Of a DNA stretch of 64,000 nt, positions 17,002 through 26,704 are shown in pieces; position 1 is the first letter of the stretch, and every line of letters starts with the position of its first letter. The translations under genes were made by a program, and so were the position numbers. The notes below the pieces were generated by a model. It saw nothing but the letters and a program-made list of their open reading frames with translations, was not told where the DNA came from and did not search any database. Origin of the DNA: Pseudomonadota bacterium (lineage in GTDB: Bacteria > Pseudomonadota > Gammaproteobacteria > Xanthomonadales > Xanthomonadaceae); contig JAFEEL010000009.1 in the NCBI GenBank assembly GCA_018241125.1, positions 124,001 to 188,000 on the forward strand, written 5' to 3'.

Positions 17002-18249
17002 ATGGAAGCCAAGTCGAACGAAGTCAAGATCGCCATCGCCGGCCTGCGGCAGGGGATGTATGTGTCGCGGCTGGACCGGCCGTGGATCGAAAGCCCCTTC
17101 ATGTTCGAGGGGCTGATGGTGTCCAACGAAGGCCTGCTGGCGCGCGTGCAGGCGCTGTGCAAGTACGTCTACGTGGATATCGCCCGCGGCGCGCGGCCCG
17201 ATGCCCGCTTCGTGCAAGTCGAAGCCACGCCGGCCGCGCAGCGCGGCGTGTTCTTGTCGGAGTTCGCGGCACTGCGTTCCACGACGTGGACGGTCAAGTC
17301 GGATGTCGAAGAGGAGCTGCCGGTCGCCGAGAAGGCGCACCACCACCTCGAACGCGGCATCGAGGAAATGATGACCGACCTGCACGCCGGTCGCGAACTG
17401 GAAATGGGCCGCCTGCGCGAGGGCGTGGGCGCGATGATCGATTCGGTGACGCGCAACCCGTCGGCGTTCGCGTGGCTGAAGGCGATCCGCAAGAAAAGCA
17501 GCTACGCCTACCAACACGCGCTGGGCTGCTCGGTCTGGGCTGCCAGCTTCGGCCGGCACCTGGGCATGAATCGCGAGGAAATCGACGATCTGGCGTTCGC
17601 CGGTCTGCTGTTCGATGTCGGCAAGACACGCTTGCCCAGCGATCTGCTGGAAAAATCCGGGCCGTTCGAAGATTCCGATCACCAGCAGATGCGCGTGCAT
17701 GTGCGGGCGAGCGTGGAAATCCTCGAGCACACACCCGGGATCACGCCACGCACCTTGCAAGCCGTTGCCAGCCACCACGAGCGCCACGACGGTTCGGGTT
17801 ATCCCAAGGGCCTGAAGGGCGCCACGATCCCGATCTTCGGTCGTCTGATCGGCCTGATCGACAGCTACGACGCCATGACCAGCACGCGCCCGTATGCCGC
17901 CGCGCGCTCGCCGCACCAAGCGGTGATGGAGCTGTACAACACGCGTGACGGGCTGTTCCAGGCCGACCTGGTGGAGCAGTTCATCCAGACCTGTGGTGTG
18001 TATCCGACCGGCTCGATGGTGGAGTTGTCCGACGGGCGCGTGGGCGTGGTCACCGCCGTGCACGACCTCAAGCGACTGCGGCCGAGCGTGATGGTGTTGC
18101 TGGACGCCGACAAGCGACCGCTGCCGGAGTTCCTTGCGCTGGACATGAGCCAGATCGAGGCTGACGCGCAAGGCCGTCTGCTCACCATCCGGCGCGGCCT
18201 GCCGGAAGGGTCGCACGGGATCGATCCGGCCGAATTGTTCCTCGACTGA
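17002..18249 (+). CDS. DUF3391-HD-GYP domain protein with altered HD pair
   Basis: The N-terminal DUF3391 (about residues 5-140) precedes an HD-GYP domain with HHERHDGSGYPKGLKG (GYP at 266-268) intact. The signature HD pair is changed: residues 204-205 are Phe-Asp in LLFDVGKTRLPSD (codon TTC at 17611). The missing His is a metal ligand in characterised c-di-GMP phosphodiesterases, so catalysis may be lost or altered. The ATG at 17002 (MEAKSNEVKIAI) begins the conserved region; upstream in-frame sequence is low quality. A GGDEF-EAL gene starts 9 bp downstream. Confidence 0.85.
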   Translation: MEAKSNEVKIAIAGLRQGMYVSRLDRPWIESPFMFEGLMVSNEGLLARVQALCKYVYVDIARGARPDARFVQVEATPAAQRGVFLSEFAALRSTTWTVKSDVEEELPVAEKAHHHLERGIEEMMTDLHAGRELEMGRLREGVGAMIDSVTRNPSAFAWLKAIRKKSSYAYQHALGCSVWAASFGRHLGMNREEIDDLAFAGLLFDVGKTRLPSDLLEKSGPFEDSDHQQMRVHVRASVEILEHTPGITPRTLQAVASHHERHDGSGYPKGLKGATIPIFGRLIGLIDSYDAMTSTRPYAAARSPHQAVMELYNTRDGLFQADLVEQFIQTCGVYPTGSMVELSDGRVGVVTAVHDLKRLRPSVMVLLDADKRPLPEFLALDMSQIEADAQGRLLTIRRGLPEGSHGIDPAELFLD

Positions 18250-18258
18250 AGCGCCCCG

Positions 18259-19575
18259 ATGCACGCCCGCGACGACATCACCGACCTGCCTGATCGCCGC
18301 GCTTTCGTCGATCTGCTGAAGGATGCCGTGCGTGATGCCGGACAGCGCGACACCAACCTCGGCCTGCTGGTGGTGGACATCGACCGTTTCACGCAGATCA
18401 ACGTCGCTTACGGCTATGGTTTTGGCGACCGTGTGCTGGCCCATCTGGCTGCCCGTCTGGGTGAAGTGGCGCGCCCGCACGATCGCATCGCGAGGGTGGG
18501 CGACAACCGTTTCGCGATGATCCTGCCGCGCTTGATGAACCGCGGCCACGGCGAACTGGCATCGCAGAAGGTCCTGCGCCTGCTGGAGATCCCGTTCGAG
18601 CATGACGACGTGCGCCTGCGCGTACCGGTGACGATCGGCGGGGCTTTGTGTCCGCAACACGCAACCCACGCCGGGCAACTGCTGGGCAAGGCCGAGCTGG
18701 CGTTGGCGATCGCCCGCAAGGAAGACCGCCGGTACGGATTCGCGCCAGACAGCGCCGCGGCCGGCACCCTGTCCGACCAGTGGGACCTGGAAATGGAGTT
18801 GTCCAATGCCATCGATCGCGACGAGCTGGCGATGTACTACCAACCGCAGGTGCACATCGCCGATCGGCGGGTGATCGGCGTGGAGGCGCTGATGCGCTGG
18901 AAAAACCGCAAGCGCGGCATGGTGCCTCCGGATGTATTCATTCCGCTGGCCGAGCGCACCGGCCACATCCGCAAGATGACGCTGTGGGCCATGAACACGG
19001 TGTTGCGCGAAGTCGGGCAATGGCGGCACGAGGTCGGGCCGTTGACGGTATCGGTGAACATGCCCAGCGAGCTGGTGGCGCATTCGGACTTGCCGGAACT
19101 GCTGCAAAACGCGTTGCAGTTGTTCGGCAGTCCGTCGGTGCGGCCGATGATCGAGATCACCGAGCGCTCGTTGATGGCCGGCGACCGCGTGATCGCGCAG
19201 CTCAAGCGCATCCGTGAACTGGGCGTGCGCGTGTCGATCGACGACTTTGGCACCGGCTACTCGTGCTTGGCCTACTTCCACAAGATTCCTGCCGACGAGC
19301 TGAAGATCGACAAGTCCTTCGTCTCGCGTTTGCTCACCGATACCGCCAGCGCCGACATCACCATGCTGATCATCGATCTGGCGCATCGCTTCGATCTGGA
19401 CGTGGTCGCCGAGGGCGTGGAAGACCAAGCCACCCTCGACAAACTCGCCAGCAGCGGCTGCGACAGCGTGCAGGGGTACTTCTTCGCCAAGCCCATGCCG
19501 GCCGCCGAATGCGAGGCGTGGTTGCAACGGTTCGTGCGCGCCGACCCCGGGTCATCCCACGGCATGCTGGCCTGA
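18259..19575 (+). CDS. Degenerate GGDEF - intact EAL domain protein (c-di-GMP phosphodiesterase)
   Basis: The GGDEF signature is replaced by VGDNRF at residues 80-85, so cyclase activity is unlikely. The EAL half keeps its key motifs: GVEALMRW, SVNMPSELV, IEITERSLM, SIDDFGTGYSCLAYF, LKIDKSFVS, VVAEGVED and QGYFFAKPMP. c-di-GMP hydrolysis is therefore expected. There is no membrane segment or recognisable sensor domain, so its partner may be the HD-GYP protein encoded 9 bp upstream. Confidence 0.85.
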   Translation: MHARDDITDLPDRRAFVDLLKDAVRDAGQRDTNLGLLVVDIDRFTQINVAYGYGFGDRVLAHLAARLGEVARPHDRIARVGDNRFAMILPRLMNRGHGELASQKVLRLLEIPFEHDDVRLRVPVTIGGALCPQHATHAGQLLGKAELALAIARKEDRRYGFAPDSAAAGTLSDQWDLEMELSNAIDRDELAMYYQPQVHIADRRVIGVEALMRWKNRKRGMVPPDVFIPLAERTGHIRKMTLWAMNTVLREVGQWRHEVGPLTVSVNMPSELVAHSDLPELLQNALQLFGSPSVRPMIEITERSLMAGDRVIAQLKRIRELGVRVSIDDFGTGYSCLAYFHKIPADELKIDKSFVSRLLTDTASADITMLIIDLAHRFDLDVVAEGVEDQATLDKLASSGCDSVQGYFFAKPMPAAECEAWLQRFVRADPGSSHGMLA

Positions 19576-19633
19576 GGGAACCGGCAGCCTGCGATACTGT
19601 CGAATGCCCCAGCCCCAGAGCACCCGACCCGCC

Positions 19634-20155
19634 ATGTCCGATTTCCTGCGCCCCTCGTTCCGTGTCGCCTTCCTGCTCGGCTTTGCCGCCTGCGCAGCCT
19701 TGATGGCCTACGCGCTGTACTCCCAGTACGTGCTCCATCTGGAGCCGTGCCCGCTGTGCATCTTCCAGCGCATCGCCATGATCGGCCTCGGATTGGTGTT
19801 CCTCGCCGGTGGCTTGGCGGGCCCCAAATCGCTACTGGGGCGTGGTTTCTGGGCCGTGCTGGCGACGCTGGTGGCAATCGCCGGGGCGACGGTATCGGCG
19901 CGGCACATGTGGATCCAGTCGCTGCCTCCGGACAAGGTACCGGCCTGCGGCGCACCACTGAAAGACATGCTGCAGATGGTCAAGTACGGCGGCACCACCT
20001 ACGGCAAGGTGATCGTGAAGGTGTTCGAAGGTTCGGGCGAGTGCGCCAAGATCAACTGGATCTTCCTCGGCCTGACCATGCCGGCGTGGGTGCTGATCTG
20101 CTTCGCGGCGCTGGCGGCGTGGGCGCTGCTTGCGGGGTTCCGACGTCGCGCTTGA
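19634..20155 (+). CDS. dsbB: Disulfide bond formation protein B
   Basis: Inner-membrane quinone reductase that reoxidises DsbA. It has four hydrophobic helices, the first redox pair in CPLC (C39, C42) and the second pair at C105 and C137. Length 173 is normal. The ATG at 19634 (MSDFLRPSFR) gives the usual short cytoplasmic start. It lies 58 bp after the EAL gene and may be transcribed independently. Confidence 0.95.
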   Translation: MSDFLRPSFRVAFLLGFAACAALMAYALYSQYVLHLEPCPLCIFQRIAMIGLGLVFLAGGLAGPKSLLGRGFWAVLATLVAIAGATVSARHMWIQSLPPDKVPACGAPLKDMLQMVKYGGTTYGKVIVKVFEGSGECAKINWIFLGLTMPAWVLICFAALAAWALLAGFRRRA

Positions 20156-20268
20156 TGCCGTGTTGGGCATGAGCTGCCAAGCAACGGTTAGTTGACGCCC
20201 CCCGGGCGGCGCTTGCCGGTTGCGGGCGCTGTGGCATGATGGTGCTGCGCCGCACCATCGAGCCTGCC

Positions 20269-21672
<1,404 letters not shown>

Positions 21673-21686
21673 CGGCGGGTTCGGCG

Positions 21687-21752
21687 TGGTTCGATCGCGG
21701 CCTCGACCCGGGATAAAGCCCCGGGTCTCGATCCGCGCCTCACCACGAACGG
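21687..21752 (+). repeat. Variant copy of the 55-bp hairpin repeat with an extended inner stem
   Basis: It begins TGGTTCGATCGCGGCCTCGA and ends CACCACGAACGG, as in the array at 42141-42360. The inner arm differs: GACCCGGG pairs perfectly with CCCGGGTC across an ATAAAGC loop. The outer CGCGG/CCGCG pair is kept. Confidence 0.75.
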
Positions 21753-21913
21753 GGTGTGTGATATGGCGATCGCGGCTGGCTTCCAACAGCCGGAGCCTGG
21801 TCAAGCCGCTCCCACAGAAGCATCCGCGCCTGAGCGCGAACGGGGTGTGTGATATGGCGATCGCGGCTGGCTTCCAACAGCCGGAGCCTGATCAAGCCGC
21901 TCCCACAGAAGCA
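21747..21913 (+). repeat. Tandem duplication, 91-bp period
   Basis: The 76-bp segment at 21747-21822 recurs at 21838-21913 with a single mismatch (CTGGTCAAG against CTGATCAAG). Each contains GGCTGGCTTCCAACAGCCGG, itself a small hairpin. This is a recent local duplication of an intergenic repeat. Confidence 0.85.
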
Positions 21914-22206
21914 GCTCTTGCAAAAACAGTTCCCACAGCAGCGGGTCGCTCGAATAGCTTGCTCTTGTGGGAGGGCCTTCCAGGCCCGATACCTTCCCTT
22001 GTCGTGGCTGGCTTCCAGCAGCCGCAGGCTGGTCCAGCCGATGTCATGGAAGTATTCGCGCATCACCACGAACAGGATTTCCCGATTCGCGCGAACCCCA
22101 AGAAGCCGCATGTGAGGATTGGACGCCGTCACGACTTCGCACCTCGGATCTTTTCTCCACAATCCCGGCTTGCGCTGGGATGACGCGATCAAGCGTCACC
22201 AACAAC

Positions 22207-22260
22207 CCGTTCGTGGTGAGGCGCGGATCGAGGGCGTAGCCCGAGGCCGCGATCGAACCA
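22207..22260 (-). repeat. Inverted copy of the 55-bp hairpin repeat
   Basis: Read on the minus strand it matches the unit at 42136-42190 almost base for base. The visible difference is GGGCTACGCCC where the array has GGGCTGCGCCC, a change in the hairpin loop only. Confidence 0.8.
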
Positions 22261-22263
22261 TAC

Positions 22264-22377
22264 TCACCGGTCGCGGCCCTCGGGCTTGGTTTGGCGCAGC
22301 GCGCTGTCGGCCCGCGCCAGCAGCGGCGCGAAATCATAGCCGGCCCAGCGCGCAGCGTGGGTGAGCGACAGCCGCGT
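22264..22377 (-). pseudogene. Remnant resembling the C-terminal end of a GGDEF domain
   Basis: A minus-strand frame ending in TGA at 22264 reads GYDFAPLLARADSALRQTKP then EGRDR-stop, which resembles the last helix of diguanylate cyclases (LLxRADxALYxAKxxGRDR). The frame is open for only about 64 codons, from a stop at 22456, and has no start or upstream GGDEF core. I read it as a decayed fragment; a chance match is possible because the stretch is short. Confidence 0.4.
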
Positions 22378-22428
22378 GGCGGAGCGCCGCTCCGGTATCC
22401 TTGACGCTCCGCCTGCACCCGAGCCGCC

Positions 22429-23391
22429 ATGGCCGCGTCGAATCCTTCCGCTCGATCACCCATCACCGCGCTGGTCGTCCACGGCGGTGCCGGCACTATC
22501 GTTCGCACCCAACTCACGCCCGAACGCGAGGCGTCGATCCGCGCCGGTCTGAACCATGCGCTGGATGCCGGCCATGCGGTGCTGCAAGCCGGCGGCAGCG
22601 CGCGCGATGCGGTGACTGCCGCGGTGGTGGCGCTGGAGGACGACGCCAACTTCAACGCCGGGCATGGTGCGGTGTTCAACCACGATGGCGTGAATGAGCT
22701 GGACGCTTCGATCATGGACGGGCACACGCTGGAAGCCGGTGCGGTGGCCGGTGTGCGTCGCGTGAAGAATCCGATCCAGCTGGCGCGTGCGGCGATGGAG
22801 AAATCCCCGCACGTGATGCTGGTCGGTACGGGTGCGGAAGGCTTCGGCCAGACCGTCCCGGACATCGCGTTCGTCGATCCGAAGTTTTTTTTCACCGAAG
22901 AACGCTGGCGCCAATTGCGGGCCGCGCAAGCCGAGGAAGCCGCTGGCGCGGTCGCACCGCCGAGCGCGCACTTCGGTACCGTCGGCGCGGTGGCGCTGGA
23001 TGCGCACGGTCACCTTGCCGCGGCGACTTCAACGGGCGGCATGACCAACAAGCGCTGGGGCCGCGTGGGCGATTCACCGATCATCGGCGCGGGTACGTAT
23101 GCCACCGACCGCTGCGCGGTGTCGGGCACCGGCTGGGGCGAGTTCTTCATCCGCCTCAACGTGGCGGCGGACATCTGCGCGCGCGTGGCCTATCGCGGCG
23201 ACGGCCTGCAAGCAGCGGCCGACGAGGTGGTCATGCACCGGCTGCCGGCGCTGGGCGGTGATGGCGGCGCGATCGCGGTGGACGCCGACGGCAACATCGC
23301 CATGCCGTTCAACACCGAGGGCATGTACCGCGGCTGGGTGCGCCCTGATGGCACACGCGGCACCGCGATTTTCGGCGACGACGCCCGGTAG
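22429..23391 (+). CDS. iaaA: Isoaspartyl peptidase / L-asparaginase (Ntn hydrolase)
   Basis: A precursor of 320 residues that cleaves itself before T184 in HFGTVGAVALD, the nucleophilic Thr of plant-type asparaginases. Supporting blocks are ALVVHGGAGTI, GHGAVFNHDGVNELDASIMDG, TSTGGMTNKRWGRVGDSPIIGAGTYA and GTGWGEFFIR. It removes beta-aspartyl residues from peptides or hydrolyses asparagine. The ATG at 22429 gives the full N-terminal strand. Confidence 0.92.
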   Translation: MAASNPSARSPITALVVHGGAGTIVRTQLTPEREASIRAGLNHALDAGHAVLQAGGSARDAVTAAVVALEDDANFNAGHGAVFNHDGVNELDASIMDGHTLEAGAVAGVRRVKNPIQLARAAMEKSPHVMLVGTGAEGFGQTVPDIAFVDPKFFFTEERWRQLRAAQAEEAAGAVAPPSAHFGTVGAVALDAHGHLAAATSTGGMTNKRWGRVGDSPIIGAGTYATDRCAVSGTGWGEFFIRLNVAADICARVAYRGDGLQAAADEVVMHRLPALGGDGGAIAVDADGNIAMPFNTEGMYRGWVRPDGTRGTAIFGDDAR

Positions 23392-23472
23392 CGGCGGTTG
23401 CCCGCCGCGGCGGACGGGTAGCGCGCCGCCTGTGGCAAACTACGCACTTCCGCCATCCTCGGTTCCGCATCC

Positions 23473-25065
23473 ATGCTGATCTTCGAGCAGTCCCAGCCCG
23501 GACGCACCGCCGCCGCCCAGCTTCCGGCCGCCATCGCCACCCCCGACCTGCCCGAACGTTTCCTGCGCAACACGCCCATCGGCCTGCCCGAGGTGTCGGA
23601 GTTGCAGGCGGTGCGCCACTACACGAATCTTTCGCGCAAGAACTTCTCGATCGATACCCAGTTCTACCCGCTGGGTTCGTGCACGATGAAGTACAACCCG
23701 CGCGCCTGCCACTCGCTGGCGATGCTCGATGGCTTCCTCGGGCGGCATCCGTATGCGCCCGAGTCGCTCAGCCAGGGTTTTCTGTCGTGCATGTACGAGT
23801 TGCAGGAGATCCTCGCCGACGTGACCGGCATGCAGGGCGGGGTGTCGCTGGCGCCGATGGCCGGCGCGCAGGGCGAGTTCGCCGGCGTGGCGATGATCAT
23901 GGCCTACCACAAGCACCGCGGTGATCTGGAGCGCACCGAAATCATCGTCCCCGACGCCGCCCACGGCACCAACCCGGCCACCGCGACGGTGTGCGGTTGC
24001 AGCGTTCGCGAGATCCCCACGCTGGCCAACGGCGACATCGACATCGAGGCGTTGAAGCAAGTGCTGGGCCCGAAAACGGCCGGCATCATGCTCACCAATC
24101 CTTCCACCATCGGCGTGTTCGAGCGGCGCATCGTGGAGATCGCCAAACTCGTGCACGAGGCCGGCGGGCTGCTGTATTACGACGGCGCCAATCTCAACGC
24201 CATCCTCGGCAAGGTGCGCCCGGGCGACATGGGCTTCGACGCCATCCACATGAACCTGCACAAGACCTTCAGCACGCCGCACGGCGGCGGTGGGCCGGGC
24301 GCGGGCGCGGTGGGCGTGAGCGAGCGCCTCAAGCCCTTCCTGCCGATCCCGATGATCGAGAAGGTGCAGCGCCACGCGCAGCCAGCGGCCGCGCCGCAGC
24401 CGGCACAGCCGCAAACGCACAAGGGCGGTCGCTATACCAAGATGAAGCACAAGCCGGTGACGGTTTCCGCGCCGGCGCCTGCACCGACTGCGTCGAGCGA
24501 GGAAGGCCCGTGGTACCGCTTCGTGCGCAAGAAGGATCGCCCGCTATCGATCGGCCGGTTGTCCACCTTCGCCGGCAACGCCGGGGTGCTGTTGCGCGCT
24601 TACGTGTACGCGCGGATGCTCGGTCGCGAAGGCATGCCGCGGGTGGCTGAGTACGCCACGTTGAATGCCAACTACCTCGCCGCGCAGCTGCGCAAGCGCG
24701 GTTATACGCTGGCCTATCCCGAGCGCCGCGCCTCGCACGAGTTCATCGTCACCGTGGCTCCGCAGAAGAAGGCGCACGGCGTGACCGCGCTGGATTTTTC
24801 CAAGTCGCTGCTCGACCACGGCATCCACGCCCCGACCAATTACTTCCCCTTGCTGGTGCCCGAGTGTCTGCTGATCGAGCCGACCGAGACCGAAAGCCGC
24901 GATACCCTCGATCGCTTCGTGGTGGTGATGAAGATGCTGCTGGACAAGGCCGCCCGCGACCCGGGCTGGATGAAGGGTGCACCTTACACCACGCCGGTGC
25001 GCCGTCTGGACGATGTGAAGGCGGCCAAGGATCTGGATCTGGCCTACGTACCCAAGGTCGCCTGA
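23473..25065 (+). CDS. gcvPB: Glycine dehydrogenase (decarboxylating) subunit 2, with internal insertion
   Basis: P-protein subunit of the glycine cleavage system, split type. PLP lysine is K264 in [31 protein letters not shown] and [16 protein letters not shown] are also diagnostic. Residues about 296-345 form an extra Ala/Pro/Gln-rich and basic segment ([18 protein letters not shown] region, 24358-24507) between the catalytic and C-terminal domains, giving 530 residues against about 480 expected. Subunit 1 is not nearby. The ATG at 23473 fits the family start. Confidence 0.92.
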   Translation: MLIFEQSQPGRTAAAQLPAAIATPDLPERFLRNTPIGLPEVSELQAVRHYTNLSRKNFSIDTQFYPLGSCTMKYNPRACHSLAMLDGFLGRHPYAPESLSQGFLSCMYELQEILADVTGMQGGVSLAPMAGAQGEFAGVAMIMAYHKHRGDLERTEIIVPDAAHGTNPATATVCGCSVREIPTLANGDIDIEALKQVLGPKTAGIMLTNPSTIGVFERRIVEIAKLVHEAGGLLYYDGANLNAILGKVRPGDMGFDAIHMNLHKTFSTPHGGGGPGAGAVGVSERLKPFLPIPMIEKVQRHAQPAAAPQPAQPQTHKGGRYTKMKHKPVTVSAPAPAPTASSEEGPWYRFVRKKDRPLSIGRLSTFAGNAGVLLRAYVYARMLGREGMPRVAEYATLNANYLAAQLRKRGYTLAYPERRASHEFIVTVAPQKKAHGVTALDFSKSLLDHGIHAPTNYFPLLVPECLLIEPTETESRDTLDRFVVVMKMLLDKAARDPGWMKGAPYTTPVRRLDDVKAAKDLDLAYVPKVA

Positions 25066-25096
25066 GACGGCACGGGCGCACGGAGAGCCCACGCAC

Positions 25097-25486
25097 ATGC
25101 CAGCCGAATTCAACAGCCACCTGCCGCGGGGGCCGGCGGGCGTGTGGCGGGCGCTGAAGTGGTCGTTGCAGGGCATCGGCACCTGCTGGCGCACCGAGGA
25201 GTCATTCCGGCTGGAAGGCTGGTTGCTGCTGGTGTTCGTGCCGGCCGGTCTGTGGCTGGGACAAACCGGCATCGAGCGGGCCATCCTGCTGGGCAGCCTG
25301 CTGCCGGTGCTGGCCGCCGAACTGCTCAACTCGGCGATCGAAGCGCTGATCGAACGCTATGGTTCGGAGCACCACGAAATGGCCGGGCGCGCCAAGGACA
25401 TGGGCTCGGCGGCGGTGTTCCTGATGATGATGAACGTGTTGTTGTGCTGGGCGCTGGTGCTGGCGCCGCGCTGGTTGGCGCACTGA
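25097..25486 (+). CDS. dgkA: Diacylglycerol kinase
   Basis: Small inner-membrane kinase that recycles diacylglycerol to phosphatidate. It has three hydrophobic segments and the conserved active-site stretch LAAELLNSAIEALIERYGSEHHEMAGRAKDMGSAAVFL. At 129 residues it is close to the E. coli enzyme. It follows gcvPB by 31 bp and precedes the TerC-like gene by 9 bp, so the three may share a transcript. Confidence 0.93.
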   Translation: MPAEFNSHLPRGPAGVWRALKWSLQGIGTCWRTEESFRLEGWLLLVFVPAGLWLGQTGIERAILLGSLLPVLAAELLNSAIEALIERYGSEHHEMAGRAKDMGSAAVFLMMMNVLLCWALVLAPRWLAH

Positions 25487-25495
25487 ACGGGGACG

Positions 25496-26257
25496 GTGGT
25501 CTTGGACTGGATCTTCGACAGCAACACCTGGATCGCGCTGGTCACGCTGGCCACGCTGGAGATCGTCCTTGGCGTGGACAATCTGGTGTTCATCTCGATC
25601 TCGGTCAGCAAGCTGCCGGCCGATCGACGCCCGCTGGCGCGCCGCGTCGGCTTGGCGCTGGCCTGCCTGACCCGCATCGCCCTGCTCATCACGCTGGCCG
25701 AGCTGGCGCGGATTACCACTCCGCTGTTCGAGTTGATGGGGCGCTCGGTGTCCCTGCGCGACCTCGTGCTGCTGGCGGGCGGCCTGTTCCTGGTGGTCAA
25801 GGGTGTCCTCGAAATTCAAGGGACGGTGCAGGGGCAGGGCGAGGAAGAGGACGTGTCGACGCGACCTTCGGCGATTTTCGGCCGGGTGATCTTGCAAATT
25901 GCAGTCATGGACATCGTGTTTTCACTCGACTCGGTCATCACCGCCGTGGGCATGGTGAAGGACATTCCGGTGATGGTGGCGGCAATCGTGCTGGCGGTGC
26001 TGGTGATGATGTTCGCTGCCAATCCGGTGGGCGATTTCATCGACCGTCACCCGACCGTGAAGATGCTCGCGTTGGCTTTCATAGTGCTGATCGGCGGTGT
26101 CTTGATCGCCGAGGGCGTGGGCGCGCACATCGATCGCACCTACCTGTATGTGGCGATGGGTTTCTCGGGCCTCGTGGAAGTGCTCAATCTGGTCGCCAAG
26201 GCGCAGGCCGACTACCGGGCCCAGATGCGTGCGCATCGCTCGGAACGCGATCAGTGA
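25496..26257 (+). CDS. TerC family integral membrane protein
   Basis: It has about seven hydrophobic segments, with the conserved acidic motifs LEIVLGVDNLVFISI and MDIVFSLDSVITAVGM of TerC/YkoY-type proteins, which are linked to metal (manganese) export. Length is about 253. The start is either GTG at 25496 or TTG at 25502; GGGGAC at 25489-25494 is better spaced for the TTG. The Arg/Asp-rich tail is cytoplasmic. Confidence 0.85.
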   Translation: MVLDWIFDSNTWIALVTLATLEIVLGVDNLVFISISVSKLPADRRPLARRVGLALACLTRIALLITLAELARITTPLFELMGRSVSLRDLVLLAGGLFLVVKGVLEIQGTVQGQGEEEDVSTRPSAIFGRVILQIAVMDIVFSLDSVITAVGMVKDIPVMVAAIVLAVLVMMFAANPVGDFIDRHPTVKMLALAFIVLIGGVLIAEGVGAHIDRTYLYVAMGFSGLVEVLNLVAKAQADYRAQMRAHRSERDQ

Positions 26258-26296
26258 GGCTTCTTCGTGGCTGCTGGCGCGCCGTCCCGATCCGCC

Positions 26297-26653
26297 TCAG
26301 GCACCCGGCGCGCCGGCACGGAAGATGAAGTACACCGCACCGACGATGCACAGTCCAGCCCACAGGAAATCGAGCTTGAGCGGCACCTTCATGTACAGCA
26401 CGGCGAAGGGTACGAACACACTCAGGGTGATCGCCTCTTGCAGGATCTTCAGCTGCCCCAGGGTCAGCACGCCGTAGCCGATGCGGTTGGCCGGCACTTG
26501 CAGCAGATACTCGAATAACGCCACGCCCCAGCTCAGCACGGCGGCGATGAACCACGGTTTGGCGTGCAGCGTCTTCAGGTGCCCGTACCATGCGAACGTC
26601 ATGAAGATGTTGCTCAGGCACAACAGGACGACGGTCGAGGCGATCTGGCGCAT
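26297..26653 (-). CDS. DMT superfamily protein (DUF486)
   Basis: This 118-residue protein with four hydrophobic helices matches DUF486: SNIFMTFAWYGHLK, WGVALFEYLLQVPANRIGY and QLKILQEAITLSVFVPFAVLYM. Members are small drug/metabolite-transporter relatives of unknown substrate. It faces the TerC gene tail to tail. Confidence 0.9.
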   Translation of the reverse strand: MRQIASTVVLLCLSNIFMTFAWYGHLKTLHAKPWFIAAVLSWGVALFEYLLQVPANRIGYGVLTLGQLKILQEAITLSVFVPFAVLYMKVPLKLDFLWAGLCIVGAVYFIFRAGAPGA

Positions 26654-26704
26654 GGCGATGTTCGGGCGGTGGGTGGCGGCCCGATTATCGCCGGTGCTGC
26701 GACC

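Larger units (their letters stand above)
21673..22428. other. 756-bp repeat-rich interval
   Basis: It contains no intact gene. From left to right there is a variant 55-bp-family hairpin element (21687-21752), a tandem duplication (21747-21913), a third partial relative of the ...GCTGGCTTCCA... sequence near 22004-22032, a short ATCCC/GGGAT palindrome near 22163-22182, an inverted 55-bp-family element (22207-22260) and a GGDEF-like fragment on the minus strand (22264-22377). Confidence 0.7.

Noticed and set aside
16717-19527. 936-codon open frame on the minus strand
   Set aside because: Antisense shadow of the HD-GYP and EAL genes; it has no domain-like pattern and is long only because high GC removes stops.
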